Positions 28,871 to 37,547 are shown, counted from the stretch's first letter. The stretch: 64,000 nt of DNA from Hafnia alvei (GCF_034424155.1 NZ_CP139992.1:4046012-4110011); one strand, 5' to 3'. The notes: generated from the sequence alone by a model not told the origin. Made by a program: numbers and translations.

Positions 28871-29335
28871 CTACTTTCTCAGTTTGTCCCAACGCACCGC
28901 TGACACAATACCCCAATTGCCACTAGCATTGGGCCTACGCCACTTTGCAGTCTCCATGCTACGTAAATACTCAAGTGCTTCGGAAAACGTGCCAAAACGC
29001 TTCTGAGAGGCTTTATCGCCAACGCCAAACGAACCATCGCGGGTGCTTGCCAGATCTGGATGAAAACATGAGCCATCAGCCGCATAAGGAACCAGAATTT
29101 CCGGATCGTTATCTTCAGATGAGTCTGACGATAACAACTCCCACGGCTCGACGCTCAAGGCATCAGCCAGCACCTCAATCGCATCAAGAGACGCATTGGA
29201 GCCACCACGTTCAATTCTACTCAGATAGCTTCTCGCAAATCCGCATAGATCAGCAAACGCTTCCTGGCTCATTCCGGTGGCGATGCGCAACTCTTTTACT
29301 CGTTGTCCAAACAGGATTCTTAAAGATTTCTTCAT
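28871..29335 (-). CDS. XRE-family transcriptional regulator
   Basis: A protein of about 154 residues with a textbook N-terminal XRE helix-turn-helix (GMSQEAFADLCGFARSYLSRIE, here residues 21-42 in two pieces) and a C-terminal half of unknown fold. The start at 29335 (MKKSLRIL) places the helix-turn-helix at the N terminus; an open frame runs upstream to 29401. Regulators of this kind commonly control mobile-element or restriction genes. It sits between the RloC-like gene and the small membrane-protein gene and is divergent from the latter; its target is not evident. Confidence 0.78.
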   Translation of the reverse strand: MKKSLRILFGQRVKELRIATGMSQEAFADLCGFARSYLSRIERGGSNASLDAIEVLADALSVEPWELLSSDSSEDNDPEILVPYAADGSCFHPDLASTRDGSFGVGDKASQKRFGTFSEALEYLRSMETAKWRRPNASGNWGIVSAVRWDKLRK

Positions 29336-29572
29336 GCCCTGAATGTGCAAGTTTGACCTCTGTAAGGCCACGCTCCAATTGAGACATTTCGAATCTAACA
29401 ACTTCCTTTGTGAGCAACATCACCATCATCAACATCTTTCATCCCTCCGCCATTAGATTCAAAATGAACATCAATAGTGACATTATGAACCCAACAAGTA
29501 TGATGACCATTATCGGCTGGGCGAAGCCAGCATTCTCTATCAGGTAGATGTGGTTTGGAAAACGAGGGAATC

Positions 29573-30070
29573 ATGACGGGATCATACTTTTTATTACCGA
29601 TGGCAATGGGTGCCGTGCTTGGTTGGGCCAGTTACAATGTAGTCGCTCACGTTACATCGAAACGGCAGATTAACACGCTACGTGCTATATCATGGGGCGT
29701 TCTTGCAACTCTCACACTGATGCTTGGCGTAAGCGCTTTTTCCGCTATAGGAGCGGAACAAACGGTAAATAAGCAAAACGTCAGATGTTCAAATAACAGC
29801 CCGGAATGTTATGCGAAAGCGCACTATAACCCCGTAAGAAAGTGCAAGCAGGCAATTGATGAAAAAGCAGAATTTCGCCATATATGGTTGGAAAACGCAT
29901 CACAACAGATTTTTGAAAAATATCTTTGGCACGACCAGACCAAACGAACTATACAGATCTTCGGTCAACAGGCTAAAGCGATAAACAGTTTAGGAATATT
30001 AACGCCACTCCAATACTTTTGTATTTTCAACGCTAACACCGGAGAAATTATCGCTGCGGCATTTGAGTGA
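29573..30070 (+). CDS. hypothetical membrane protein of the island
   Basis: A 165-residue protein with two hydrophobic N-terminal helices (about residues 5-24 and 36-58) and a soluble C-terminal half containing four cysteines (NVRCSNNSPECYAK, VRKCKQ, FCIF). The ATG at 29573 follows GAGGG and is preferred to a TTG at 29555. It is divergent from the XRE gene and convergent with the reverse transcriptase. I do not recognise the family. The two-helix anchor plus cysteine-rich domain could place it in the inner membrane facing either side. Confidence 0.6.
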   Translation: MTGSYFLLPMAMGAVLGWASYNVVAHVTSKRQINTLRAISWGVLATLTLMLGVSAFSAIGAEQTVNKQNVRCSNNSPECYAKAHYNPVRKCKQAIDEKAEFRHIWLENASQQIFEKYLWHDQTKRTIQIFGQQAKAINSLGILTPLQYFCIFNANTGEIIAAAFE

Positions 30071-30205
30071 GTAATGCTTCCCAATATTTTTGAAGAAAGT
30101 ATCCTAAAGATGCTTTCTTCTTTACTAACAAAGCAAACAATAAAAACAGTTCGATTAAAAAAACTTTTTAATTAATTTATCTATTACTCATTCATCATTA
30201 AAAAT

Positions 30206-31915
30206 CTACTTATTATAAGTAGAGGCTATTTCAAGTATTTGTTTGAAAACCTCATAAAAACCACCATAATCGACATTATTAAAAGGTGGTTGGCCGCTGC
30301 AAACATAATCTGCAAATTTGTTTTTAGGCAATGCTACATTTTTCCTCTCTGAGAGATTAATCACATTGTCGTCATACACAAGAGAACTCTTGCTAATCCG
30401 GCAGAAGAGATTAGGATCAGTTTTATGACAGTTAAGGTTGTCGAACTCATCCTTAAAATACAAACGCCTTCCCTCGCTATCACAAGTAAAAAGTAACGAG
30501 TCTTGATACAGATTCTCAATACATATTGAGTCATTCCCCTTTCTAAATTCAGGAATAGGGATGATTAGACTAAATACGTTATTCCCGTGATCTCTGTAAT
30601 TACCCGGAGAACCACTCATCTCATTTACTATATTTTTTTCATCTCTATCAAAGATGCATAAAGTGAGATGTTTTTGTGATGTTTCTCGCAGGTTTTCACA
30701 CAGCGTTTTAAGACTTGCGCTTCCAGGTCTGCTTGAGTTTTTGAATATTATTTTCAAATCAAGGAATTCACCACGCTTTTGAAATGCATTCAGCGCAGCT
30801 TGGAAATGTTTTGTATCCGTCACACCCTCGGTATAAATATGAATTTCGTCGGTTATCTCTCGTCGAAATTTCTGCTCATCAATTTTAAATTCGCTATCAA
30901 GTGCTTGTAATCGTCTAACAAGTGTAAGGAAAGTTGCATCGGTATATCCTTTTACATGACCAACATGGATTATTTTACCGCGTATTACCAATCTCATTTG
31001 TGGCGGTTGAGCATCAAATTTATTAGATCTTTCTATTTCTTTCTTCCAATATTCTTCAGCAGCGTCCAAGCCAAATTTTTCCCATGCATAAAGTCCTGCA
31101 CGGATAGACTTTATATACTCCTTTGGTATATTGGTTTTTTTGTTAACTACAACTCCGGTAACAAGTTGCCTCTCGGATTTTTTACGAAGAGTCGTCTTAC
31201 CAGCATTCACTTCAAAACCAGAATTTATAATAATATTTTTTATTGCTTCACTAAGCTCTACATTACCATCGTCGCCTCTTATTGCTATTGCCGAAGGGAA
31301 TACACTTCCATTATTAGAGATAAATATATCATCAGCATATCGAGTGTAGTAACACTTGTTTGAGGAAGCTAGTTGCTTAAGTTTATAATCTAATCCCTTG
31401 CAAAGGATGTTACTAATCACTGGACTAGCTGGTGAACCTTGTGGTAAGCGCCCATCTTTTGTGCAAAGACGTGCTACAGTATTTGCTGGCGATTTAGCAA
31501 AGCAAAATGGAGCGCGTCTTAACACTCCTGAAACTCGAGCCGAACTTATTGAATGGAAGAAATCCTTTAAATCCAGGCGTAATAGCCATCGTTGCCCAAC
31601 ATGAATTGAGGCATGTTCAACTATATCTCTTTCTTTAACATACGCAAATACGCAAGAACGAGGTGTATAGTTTCTCTCCAGAAAATGAGAAATTGTTTTT
31701 TGGATATCTTTAAGCCCTCTATTTGGAGCTTCAATTAATCTTTCCCCATTAATTCGCTTACGAATTTTGAATGAATGATACTTATCATCATCACTTAAAT
31801 AATAGGCGTAATAAGTTAACTTAGCAGTAGTAATACCCAATAGCGCAGCTAATTCTTTATTGTTTTCTATCTTATATTTTGGCGAGGTATTAAAAGGGAA
31901 AAATGTATCCATCAC
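30206..31915 (-). CDS. retron-like reverse transcriptase fused to a TOPRIM-like domain
   Basis: A 569-residue fusion. The reverse transcriptase has RLDLKDFF (113-120), LPQGSPASP (157-165), the catalytic YADD (193-196) and a VTG motif (252-254) found in retron enzymes. After about residue 350 comes a TOPRIM-like part with an acidic strand IYTEGVTD (360-367) and IFDRD (421-425). RT-TOPRIM fusions of this size are known from retron Ec67 (Eco2), a phage-defence retron. The GTG at 31915 has AAGGAG nine bases upstream; an ATG at 31912 is also possible. A structured element lies 30 bases upstream. The composition is AT-rich, a sign of transfer. Confidence 0.83.
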   Translation of the reverse strand: MMDTFFPFNTSPKYKIENNKELAALLGITTAKLTYYAYYLSDDDKYHSFKIRKRINGERLIEAPNRGLKDIQKTISHFLERNYTPRSCVFAYVKERDIVEHASIHVGQRWLLRLDLKDFFHSISSARVSGVLRRAPFCFAKSPANTVARLCTKDGRLPQGSPASPVISNILCKGLDYKLKQLASSNKCYYTRYADDIFISNNGSVFPSAIAIRGDDGNVELSEAIKNIIINSGFEVNAGKTTLRKKSERQLVTGVVVNKKTNIPKEYIKSIRAGLYAWEKFGLDAAEEYWKKEIERSNKFDAQPPQMRLVIRGKIIHVGHVKGYTDATFLTLVRRLQALDSEFKIDEQKFRREITDEIHIYTEGVTDTKHFQAALNAFQKRGEFLDLKIIFKNSSRPGSASLKTLCENLRETSQKHLTLCIFDRDEKNIVNEMSGSPGNYRDHGNNVFSLIIPIPEFRKGNDSICIENLYQDSLLFTCDSEGRRLYFKDEFDNLNCHKTDPNLFCRISKSSLVYDDNVINLSERKNVALPKNKFADYVCSGQPPFNNVDYGGFYEVFKQILEIASTYNK

Positions 31916-31941
31916 TGGCTCATGCTCCTTCTGGTATGAGA

Positions 31942-32060
31942 GGGCAACTCAGGACCCCAACAACCGCGAGTAACCCGTGGCGGCGCGACGCGTTAGCGTC
32001 AAAGGTAAAGGCACGACAAGCCGAGACGTATACATCTCAGAAATGCGGGTCCTGAGGCCC
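31942..32060 (-). ncRNA. candidate retron msr-msd RNA
   Basis: On the minus strand, just upstream of the reverse transcriptase, CTCAGGACCC (32047-32056) pairs perfectly with GGGTCCTGAG (31948-31957), extended outside by GGGC/GCCC. Inside are hairpins at 32021-32040 (CTGAGA...TCTCGG), 31987-32000 (GACGC-TAAC-GCGTC) and 31964-31983 (CCGC...GCGG). The terminal stem could be the a1/a2 repeat of a retron RNA. At about 119 bases it is short for a retron, so the msr may extend further toward 32110, where a CAACA...TGTTG hairpin lies. This is fold evidence only. Confidence 0.6.
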
Positions 32061-32172
32061 AACACAATCGTAACCATGTTGTTTCTATTGGTCAATGTAT
32101 CTAGCCAACTGGTTTCTAAATCAACAAACATCTACTGTTTTTTTTCGGAAAAAATCATTACTTAACAATAAA

Positions 32173-32844
32173 TTAATATAAACCTAGCCGTGAAATCACC
32201 CTTTGGAGCTGCGACAATCCCCACTCACCACCTTTCGGTGCTGGTGTCCGTGAAGCATTTAGCGTTTCAACCATTTTGCGCTGCGATAGTCCGCGCACTT
32301 TCATGCTTTCGATTAGCGGCCGCATATTCACTGCGAAGCTCTCTGCCGCATGTTGGCGGGCTTCAATGTTACTTTTGAGGTTAGCACTACCCGCCACCCC
32401 CAGAACCTTACCACGTGCTTTAGCGGCTGCGAGAGCTGCTTTTGTCCGGGCGCTAATCTGGTCGCGCTCATGCTCAGACATAACCGCATGCATCTGGATC
32501 ATCACCTTGTCAGCTTGCGGCATATCAGCGGCCACAAAGTTAATCCCGGTTTCAATTAGCCCGGTAACGAAGTGCACGTTACGGGCTAAGCGGTCAAGCT
32601 TAGCGATTAGCAGAGTAGCATCTTGTTTCTTACACGCGGCCAGTGCTGCACGTAGTTGTGGACGTCTTTCGAGAGCATTTGAACCCTTACCTGTCTCAAT
32701 TTCTTCAAACTCGTCGACAACTTCCGCATTAGTGATTCTGATGTAAGCGGAGACTGCCTCCCGTTGAGCCGCCAACCCTAAGCCGCTCTTTCCTTGCTTA
32801 GCTGTGGAAACTCTGTAGTAAGCGATGAACTTACCTTTTGCCAT
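32173..32844 (-). CDS. serine recombinase (resolvase/invertase family)
   Basis: A 223-residue small serine recombinase. The catalytic serine lies in YYRVSTAKQGKSG (residues 10-22), and the RPQLRAAL and AKLDRLARNVHF segments carry the conserved arginines. A C-terminal helix-turn-helix-like segment (GLSQRKMVETLNASRTPAP) follows. Such enzymes resolve or invert DNA at short sites. It is divergent from the small operon at 32979 and next to the candidate retron RNA. Its role may be element resolution or maintenance; inversion sites were not identified. Confidence 0.88.
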   Translation of the reverse strand: MAKGKFIAYYRVSTAKQGKSGLGLAAQREAVSAYIRITNAEVVDEFEEIETGKGSNALERRPQLRAALAACKKQDATLLIAKLDRLARNVHFVTGLIETGINFVAADMPQADKVMIQMHAVMSEHERDQISARTKAALAAAKARGKVLGVAGSANLKSNIEARQHAAESFAVNMRPLIESMKVRGLSQRKMVETLNASRTPAPKGGEWGLSQLQRVISRLGLY

Positions 32845-32978
32845 GTCGCTGACCTCATTGCTAATCGAACGTTTAATGTGTGGTCAGCATACATCAAAAC
32901 AAAATCAAATCAACACTTGATCAGTTAATGATTAGATCATAAAATACTCACACATTTTGAGTTGAGGTAGGGGATCGA

Positions 32979-33464
32979 ATGGAGCTACTTAGCAGCAAAT
33001 TGGCAGCAGAGCGATTGCATGAAGCTTTACCAGGTCATTCAATAAAATATTGGCAGCAATGGTTAACTAATAATCGTAACCATTCACGCCGGACAGTTTA
33101 TCGCATCCCATTTCATAACGTGATTGGTATGAGATCTGCGCACTATGAACCAGAGGAACTCAAAAAATTTATCGAGTTTGAGAAAACGCGACAACTCGGA
33201 AAGATTGAATTAAAAGGCCGAGCAGCCGAGGTGCTTCGAGCTTACGGTATTGGTGAACAAAAAGGTGGTATTACTGGGAGACAATGGGAAGCCAGTATCA
33301 TTCCTCAAGTTGATGAGGTTACGCAGTCTCCATACATACAAATTATTTTAAATGATCCATTTCTAATTTTCCGGCTAGAAATTGAACAAGCAGAAAAATT
33401 AAGCTGCGAATTAATTGATGGCCTAAATGTATGTAACCGAGTCAAGAGGGATAAATTAAAATGA
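32979..33464 (+). CDS. hypothetical protein, first gene of Rep-like operon
   Basis: A 161-residue protein with no family I recognise. The N-terminal half is basic and may hold a helix-turn-helix (KLAAERLHEALPGHSIKYW), suggesting DNA binding. It overlaps the next gene by four bases (ATGA) and precedes a Rep-like gene. The leader has a GGGG Shine-Dalgarno at moderate distance. It is divergent from the serine recombinase with a 134-base gap that should hold both promoters. Excision, replication-accessory or regulatory roles are possible. Confidence 0.6.
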   Translation: MELLSSKLAAERLHEALPGHSIKYWQQWLTNNRNHSRRTVYRIPFHNVIGMRSAHYEPEELKKFIEFEKTRQLGKIELKGRAAEVLRAYGIGEQKGGITGRQWEASIIPQVDEVTQSPYIQIILNDPFLIFRLEIEQAEKLSCELIDGLNVCNRVKRDKLK

Positions 33465-33790
33465 TTGTGAATATTCTTTCAGCAAGCGAGACTGCTTTTT
33501 TCCTCAGATTCCAGCTAGGTAACCTCCGCTCTTGGGAAGATGTATTAGCTGATATGCGTCGTGGAAAATCTTCTTATTACGGCTTAACTTTGCTTCCTTT
33601 TTGTAGGATTCAAGGAAGCGGTTTGCCCCGTCCTGCTTATCGACTAACAGATGTTCAAGATTTTATTGATAAAGTATCACTGCTGCGCCATTCACCTGCT
33701 AAACCACACATGCTTTCTATACAGCAAGTAGAGATCGATCCGACAGATAAACGCCACTGGAGCGTCCGGGTGCCATCATCAGCATTCTGA
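33461..33790 (+). CDS. small hypothetical protein, second gene of Rep-like operon
   Basis: A 109-residue protein without a recognised domain. Its start overlaps the previous stop (ATGA), and the Rep-like gene follows after 12 bases, so the three genes are one transcript. A helical N terminus (SASETAFFLRFQLGN) and a short basic region suggest a small DNA- or protein-binding accessory. Function unknown. Confidence 0.58.
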   Translation: MIVNILSASETAFFLRFQLGNLRSWEDVLADMRRGKSSYYGLTLLPFCRIQGSGLPRPAYRLTDVQDFIDKVSLLRHSPAKPHMLSIQQVEIDPTDKRHWSVRVPSSAF

Positions 33791-33802
33791 GGTGGATATA
33801 CA

Positions 33803-34729
33803 GTGAGCCTAAGTAAACAGAAGTTAGGAAATGCCCTGAATGAATTCAGGGCAACTGCTGTCATTGACTGGCTCGATGTTAAGATTCACACCGTAAGCCG
33901 CACACAACATCAACACGTTCGTGCTGTGTTGAGAGAAATAACGGGGATTTATAGCTGGTGGGCTGGCGCAATCGACATACAGCCGGGTGATGTTACAAAC
34001 ACATTTCGCATTCGCTTTCATGACGAGCTGGCGAACAACTATCAGAAGCTAAACACTACACTTGATGCGTTAGCCAGACGATTTCATTTTGCTTCTGAAC
34101 CAACTATTGCCGGGATCGAGATTAGCTGTGACTTCTGGCACAAACAGCAATCTGTCGGAGCAACCCGTGCCCTAACATACCGACTACAAACAAGCCTGTT
34201 AGCACCGGGCCTCAATCAGCGTCAATATAACAGTTACACAAAAGCCAATCAGTTCCTGAATAAACCGGGAGATCGTATCAACCCGGTGTTTAACCTGCGT
34301 ATTGGTAACGAAAATGAACCCGTTTCATGGCACTGCTATCACAAGCGCACCGACAAAAAACAGCCGCTGCCTCTTGGTCAGCAACGCGCTCGAGTTGAGG
34401 TGACGTTACAGGGTGATGCGTTACAGCGGTATGGCTTGGGTATTCTCTCCGCGATTCAACACTTCCAGTTCGAAACGCTAGCTAGCTTGTTCACGTTCCG
34501 TCGTGCAATACCAGCGGCAGAGATGGCTAAAGGAGATCTATTCCGGCTAACTTCAATCAACTGGATACGCACATACATGGACGCAACAACAGGACGCGGC
34601 ACACACGCATTCAGCAGCGTAGGGCAGCGCGACAAGAAAGGTCGAATACGAAAGGAAAGCAGTCATCTCACCGCTGACAAAGAACTAAGTAACCGAGTTA
34701 GAGAGGCATTGCGGAATCTACATCCGTAA
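33803..34729 (+). CDS. putative replication initiator (Rep-like) of the mobile element
   Basis: A 308-residue protein, third gene of a rightward operon. The region AVIDWLDVKIH near the N terminus and YHKRTDKKQ...ARVEVTLQG near residue 185 resemble the conserved cores of rolling-circle or Rep_trans-type initiators found in integrative elements and filamentous phage-like DNA. A definite nuclease tyrosine was not assigned. It could support replication of the excised element. The gene ends 424 bases before the integrase on the opposite strand. Assignment is by resemblance, hence moderate confidence. Confidence 0.5.
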   Translation: MSLSKQKLGNALNEFRATAVIDWLDVKIHTVSRTQHQHVRAVLREITGIYSWWAGAIDIQPGDVTNTFRIRFHDELANNYQKLNTTLDALARRFHFASEPTIAGIEISCDFWHKQQSVGATRALTYRLQTSLLAPGLNQRQYNSYTKANQFLNKPGDRINPVFNLRIGNENEPVSWHCYHKRTDKKQPLPLGQQRARVEVTLQGDALQRYGLGILSAIQHFQFETLASLFTFRRAIPAAEMAKGDLFRLTSINWIRTYMDATTGRGTHAFSSVGQRDKKGRIRKESSHLTADKELSNRVREALRNLHP

Positions 34730-35153
34730 ATTCCATTCCAAAAAAGTGCGGGAATTTCGAGGCAGGGATCCGCTTGCTTGCTGGGCTGACGCGCAGTGAC
34801 CTAATAACTTAAATACTACTGCCTTTAACCAACTACGTTTAAACTCAACAAAGTTAACAGAGCAAGCAGCGGAAGTGAGAAACGGAGCGGCGAACTTCAT
34901 CAACAAAGCATCGAAAAACAGCCTCTGGAAAGTGAGGAGTCTTAGGTTTAAACAGCCCCTAGAGAGGGGGAGTATTCAAAAACTTCGGTGCTTTAAAAAC
35001 AGAACCTTATACATAGAATTGCTGGCAGTCATTCGCGATCAAACGAGCCATAAGCACGCCGCAAATTCCACCCCGTAGATTCTACTACCCAAATTAAAAA
35101 ACGCGGCTGAGAGCCATACAGAGCGCCTCAGCCGTTATTAGTCGGATAACCAA
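34730..35153. other. gene-free gap between Rep-like gene and integrase
   Basis: No gene is supported here; two open frames of 62 and 67 codons look random. The only clear element is the integrase terminator at 35096-35134. Confidence 0.55.
35096..35134 (-). terminator. intrinsic terminator of the integrase gene
   Basis: On the minus strand a perfect stem CGGCTGAG / CTCAGCCG with a 15-base loop is followed by TTTTTT. It lies 20 bases beyond the integrase stop. Confidence 0.82.
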
Positions 35154-37058
35154 CTACTTCGAATCTTTGCCTCGCTTTCTTCGTAGCGCATCTCTAACAG
35201 CATCCAATCCATCAGGAATGTTGAATTTAGCTATCTCAGGCAACAAAAAATCAATTTTCTCCACAACTTCAATCATATGGATCGGTTTGAGGTCTTTGCT
35301 ATATCGCACTTCCGTTTCCGTTTCGCCGCGCACATGCCCGACTAGCTGCGCACGTAGTTCCGGGCTGACGCCCTTCTCTTTAAGTAAGGTTGAGACGGAG
35401 TGGCGGAACGAGTGAAAAGACTTGGCTCTGTTCCTCTCAATTTTCAATCGACGCGCCAGTAGCGATTCATTGAACCATGCGGAAACTGGCCTGCCATAGC
35501 CTTTGGTTTTATGCGGCTTAAGCTCGGGAAAGAGACGGATATACCCGGCATTTTTTAGGGCGTTAACGTAGTCGATGAAACCGAGACTAATCAGTTTGGA
35601 ATGGATCGGAATCTTGCGGCGAGCATTAGCATTTTTTAGTTTCTTTCCGCTTTCGCTATCGCTTTCAAGGTTCAAATAATAGACGCCATCGTCTGCCAGA
35701 ACATCATCCAACAGTAACTGAGCGATTTCATTAACTCGCGCGCCCGTCATCAAACCCAGCAAAGGTGCCCAGTAATGAAACGGGCAATATTGATGGAATC
35801 GCCTTTGCGCATTACGTTCTCCAGTCCCAGCAACAAACCAAGGTAACGAGAAAACCGCTTGAATCTCATGCGATTCGAAAACGTCAGTGTGATCCTGGTC
35901 TCGCTCGTCTTTATCGTCACGGGGGAAAAAGTTTTCGCATGGCGATTTCAGTAGCTTCCCATCATCAACAGCCCACTTCATTGCGCCATAGAGACCGTTT
36001 ACATACTTCCTGACGGATTCCTCAGTCATCAACTTATCGCCACATTCCGCCGCCTTAACGATTAACTCATCCAACGTTTTCACCTCATATTTAGCTTTCA
36101 CCAAATTGCGGTTTGCCGGGATTGTGCGCAACTTGCTCTCGTAAGCCCGAAAGAAGTCACGATCAAGTTTTTCAAGCTGAATATCACCCATCGCTTCAAT
36201 CATAAAGGCAAAGTAGTTGCGGATATCACTAATCGCTGACTCCGACACTTTGCCCTTACTTCGATGCTTTACATACTCAGAACATAACCACGAAAGATTC
36301 TTGGCGTAATGTTTACGGTGAACATACTCGTTAGTAATAGCGGGAGCAGTAAGAGGCGCAGCGTGAGAAACGCTAATCGCGGGTGGGGTGCTCTTAGCCA
36401 GCCAATCTAGTCGGAGACTTTCTGCATGGACTTTATTGATCAATAGCGTATCGGGTTTAATTACCGGGCAAATGGAGGTGAAAAACCAACCTCCTTTAGC
36501 TTCGCTTCCAGCAGTTTTGAACACCGAAGCTTCTGAATACCCGTCGCTTATAATCTTACGTAAATGCGCTGGTTGCGCAGTGAGTTGCAGATAGCCTTTA
36601 GCAATCCCCTCGATACCTTGCTCTTCGCCATAATTAAGAACGTAACTGCCATCAAGCGGGTCTAGCTCAGCCTCAGAGAGAGCTGCAACATAAAAGCCAG
36701 CCTGCCCCGTCGACAGCCAGAACACGGGCAGATTGCGGTTCATCACCGCCTGGATTAGCTGAGCAACAGGCAGCTCGATTGACTGAGCAAAGTTTGAAAA
36801 CGAGATCATACCCTCACCAGCAAGCAGCGGGGCGCAGTCACTTAAAGTTCGATAATCCAATTTTTCATACTCTTGTAAGGTCTGATACCAGACCGCCAAC
36901 AGGAGCGCGGACTTCTGCTTTGCTTTATGAAGATCGTGTGTGCCTGTTGAAGTGTGAATCTCACACTGTCCTGCGTATCGACGAAAACGTTGGGGAACGC
37001 TAATGCGGACAACATAAATGCCGCTGGTTCGACGATAGAGGTTATAACGCTGAGACAT
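35154..37058 (-). CDS. tyrosine site-specific integrase of the leuX island
   Basis: A 634-residue tyrosine recombinase. The C-terminal catalytic domain has the first arginine in TGARVNEIAQLL, HSFRH (H-x-x-R), GHVRG and the nucleophile tyrosine in RYSKDLKP, so the active site is complete. The long N-terminal part is of the DUF6538 type. The start at 37058 (MSQRYNLYRR) was chosen because it gives the family N terminus; the frame is open back to 37262 through leuX, an accident of readthrough. Its 5' end lies about 90 bases from the leuX 3' end, the usual position for an integrase that uses a tRNA gene as its target. Confidence 0.92.
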   Translation of the reverse strand: MSQRYNLYRRTSGIYVVRISVPQRFRRYAGQCEIHTSTGTHDLHKAKQKSALLLAVWYQTLQEYEKLDYRTLSDCAPLLAGEGMISFSNFAQSIELPVAQLIQAVMNRNLPVFWLSTGQAGFYVAALSEAELDPLDGSYVLNYGEEQGIEGIAKGYLQLTAQPAHLRKIISDGYSEASVFKTAGSEAKGGWFFTSICPVIKPDTLLINKVHAESLRLDWLAKSTPPAISVSHAAPLTAPAITNEYVHRKHYAKNLSWLCSEYVKHRSKGKVSESAISDIRNYFAFMIEAMGDIQLEKLDRDFFRAYESKLRTIPANRNLVKAKYEVKTLDELIVKAAECGDKLMTEESVRKYVNGLYGAMKWAVDDGKLLKSPCENFFPRDDKDERDQDHTDVFESHEIQAVFSLPWFVAGTGERNAQRRFHQYCPFHYWAPLLGLMTGARVNEIAQLLLDDVLADDGVYYLNLESDSESGKKLKNANARRKIPIHSKLISLGFIDYVNALKNAGYIRLFPELKPHKTKGYGRPVSAWFNESLLARRLKIERNRAKSFHSFRHSVSTLLKEKGVSPELRAQLVGHVRGETETEVRYSKDLKPIHMIEVVEKIDFLLPEIAKFNIPDGLDAVRDALRRKRGKDSK

Positions 37059-37147
37059 CGCCTCGTATACCCTTTTGTAATAGGGTAACGCGATATTGAG
37101 GTCTAGAAACAAAAAAATCCTTACAAAATAAGGATTTAATTGAGTCA

Positions 37148-37232
37148 TGGTGCCGAAGGCCGGACTCGAACCGGCACACCTTGCGGCGGTTGATTTTGAA
37201 TCAACTGCGTCTACCGATTTCGCCACTTCGGC
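37148..37232 (-). tRNA. leuX: tRNA-Leu(CAA), leuX
   Basis: On the minus strand the sequence starts GCCGAAGTGG, contains anticodon loop TTCAAAA with anticodon CAA flanked by a five-base stem, a long variable arm typical of leucine tRNA, and ends in GTTCGAGTCC...GGCACCA with encoded CCA. The 85-base length and sequence correspond to E. coli leuX. It is the target of the island integrase and a known insertion hot spot in enterobacteria. Confidence 0.97.
37154..37172. other. attachment core within leuX 3' end
   Basis: CGAAGGCCGGACTCGAACC of the tRNA T-arm and acceptor is repeated exactly at 26230-26248 and in part at 19059-19072. It is the right end (tRNA-side att) of the integrated element. Confidence 0.85.
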
Positions 37233-37260
37233 ACAGAAGTAGTATGCGGAAAACGAGTGC

Positions 37261-37288
37261 ATTATACCTAGCCACGACCCTCACGCAA
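37261..37288 (-). promoter_or_regulatory. sigma70 promoter of leuX
   Basis: On the minus strand TTGCGT (-35, 37288-37283) and TATAAT (-10, 37266-37261) are separated by 16 bases and placed about 28 bases before the tRNA 5' end. The match to consensus is strong. Confidence 0.85.
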
Positions 37289-37547
37289 TACTTATCCTGC
37301 ATTCAATTGTTTAAGTGCCTAAAAAAACGGCGAAGGCGCGGTAAAAAACATCTGCGCGAGTATTTTATCAACAATTATCGCCTTTAATCTGCGGTCTAGC
37401 AGCGGTTGGGGCGCCGTTTTTACCTAACGTAATCCCGTTTCCATATGCCTACAGGAGAGATTGTAACATTTGCCCCTGTCTCTCTGGGGTTGCTGTTCGT
37501 AAGTTCCATCATTACATTGCGGTATACGCTTCTCTCTAGGAAACCTT

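Noticed and set aside
31949-32131. 60-codon minus-strand open frame over the candidate retron RNA
   Set aside because: The fold explains the region better; the frame has no Shine-Dalgarno and a random-looking product.
34718-35078. Two open frames of 62 and 67 codons beyond the Rep-like gene
   Set aside because: No ribosome sites and no recognisable sequence; they overlap each other on opposite strands.
37059-37262. Longer integrase start at 37262
   Set aside because: It would encode the tRNA sequence as protein; family N termini begin near MSQRYN.
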